Assembly: GCF_024171485.1 (NCBI RefSeq)
Contig: NZ_JALJZX010000001.1
Coordinates: forward strand, 744,001 to 808,000
Direction of reading: 5' to 3'
Length of the DNA: 64,000 nt
Origin: Chryseobacterium sp. HSC-36S06
Lineage (GTDB): Bacteria > Bacteroidota > Bacteroidia > Flavobacteriales > Weeksellaceae
In this document: piece after piece, positions 63,997 through 64,000 of the stretch
Position numbering within the stretch: the first letter of the stretch is position 1
How the letters are laid out: the number at the start of each line of letters is the position of its first letter
The notes under the pieces: generated by a model
What the model was told of the DNA's origin: nothing
Databases searched by the model: none
The model's input: the letters and a program-made list of their open reading frames with translations, nothing else
Translations under genes and position numbers: made by a program

Positions 63997-64000
63997 CTGA

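Overview
The window reads as chromosomal core sequence of a flavobacterium, most likely from the Chryseobacterium/Weeksellaceae group of the Bacteroidota. The evidence is the SprA type IX secretion translocon, the TAnnTTTG promoter element in front of most transcription units, the absence of Shine-Dalgarno sequences, AT-rich intergenic hairpins, and families common in this phylum (DUF3857 pair, DUF5103, DUF3467, DUF4403, two-repeat Nfu). The genus is an inference from overall pattern. I see no prophage, insertion sequence, CRISPR array or secondary-metabolite cluster.

Positions 1-22000 hold the 3' part of maeB, a ruvA-sprA operon, folE, cysS, a DPE2-like malQ, three small exported proteins (two tandem paralogues and a Spy-like LTxxQ protein), a ferritin, and a translationally coupled pair of DUF3857/transglutaminase-like proteins. 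The second member of that pair has lost the catalytic Cys and His. Positions 22033-25197 hold an AddA-like helicase-nuclease on the minus strand.

Positions 25200-42400 are the translation and transcription core: rpsU, xerC-hpf, four tRNAs, tuf, tRNA-Trp, secE, nusG, rplKAJL and rpoBC. Two things break the usual continuity. A gene for an exported, probably outer-membrane protein sits between nusG and rplK, with terminators on both sides. A strong terminator, a fresh promoter and a roughly 300-nt leader closed by a perfect 9-bp long-range helix separate rplL from rpoB.

Positions 42400-64000 are housekeeping genes on both strands: a RibB with a degenerate RibA half, a luciferase-like monooxygenase, a DUF4403 protein, tRNA-Cys, a glycine-zipper lipoprotein, a polytopic membrane protein, aroC, two thioredoxin-fold proteins with a YkvA protein, miaA, a peroxiredoxin-like protein, a glyoxalase II-like hydrolase, DUF5103, hemH, nfu, a gamma carbonic anhydrase homologue, a YihY/BrkB membrane protein, a small lipoprotein, a PIF1-like helicase and lnt.

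The most interesting unexplained material is non-coding. It comprises the rpoBC leader, a family of four related palindromic repeats, a cluster of hairpins downstream of the rpoC operon, a nested inverted repeat that ends exactly at the yihY start codon, a seven-unit heptamer array running into the lnt stop codon, and three genes whose promoter lies so close to the start codon that the mRNA may be leaderless. I found no clear new multi-gene system; the candidates are reported with that caution.
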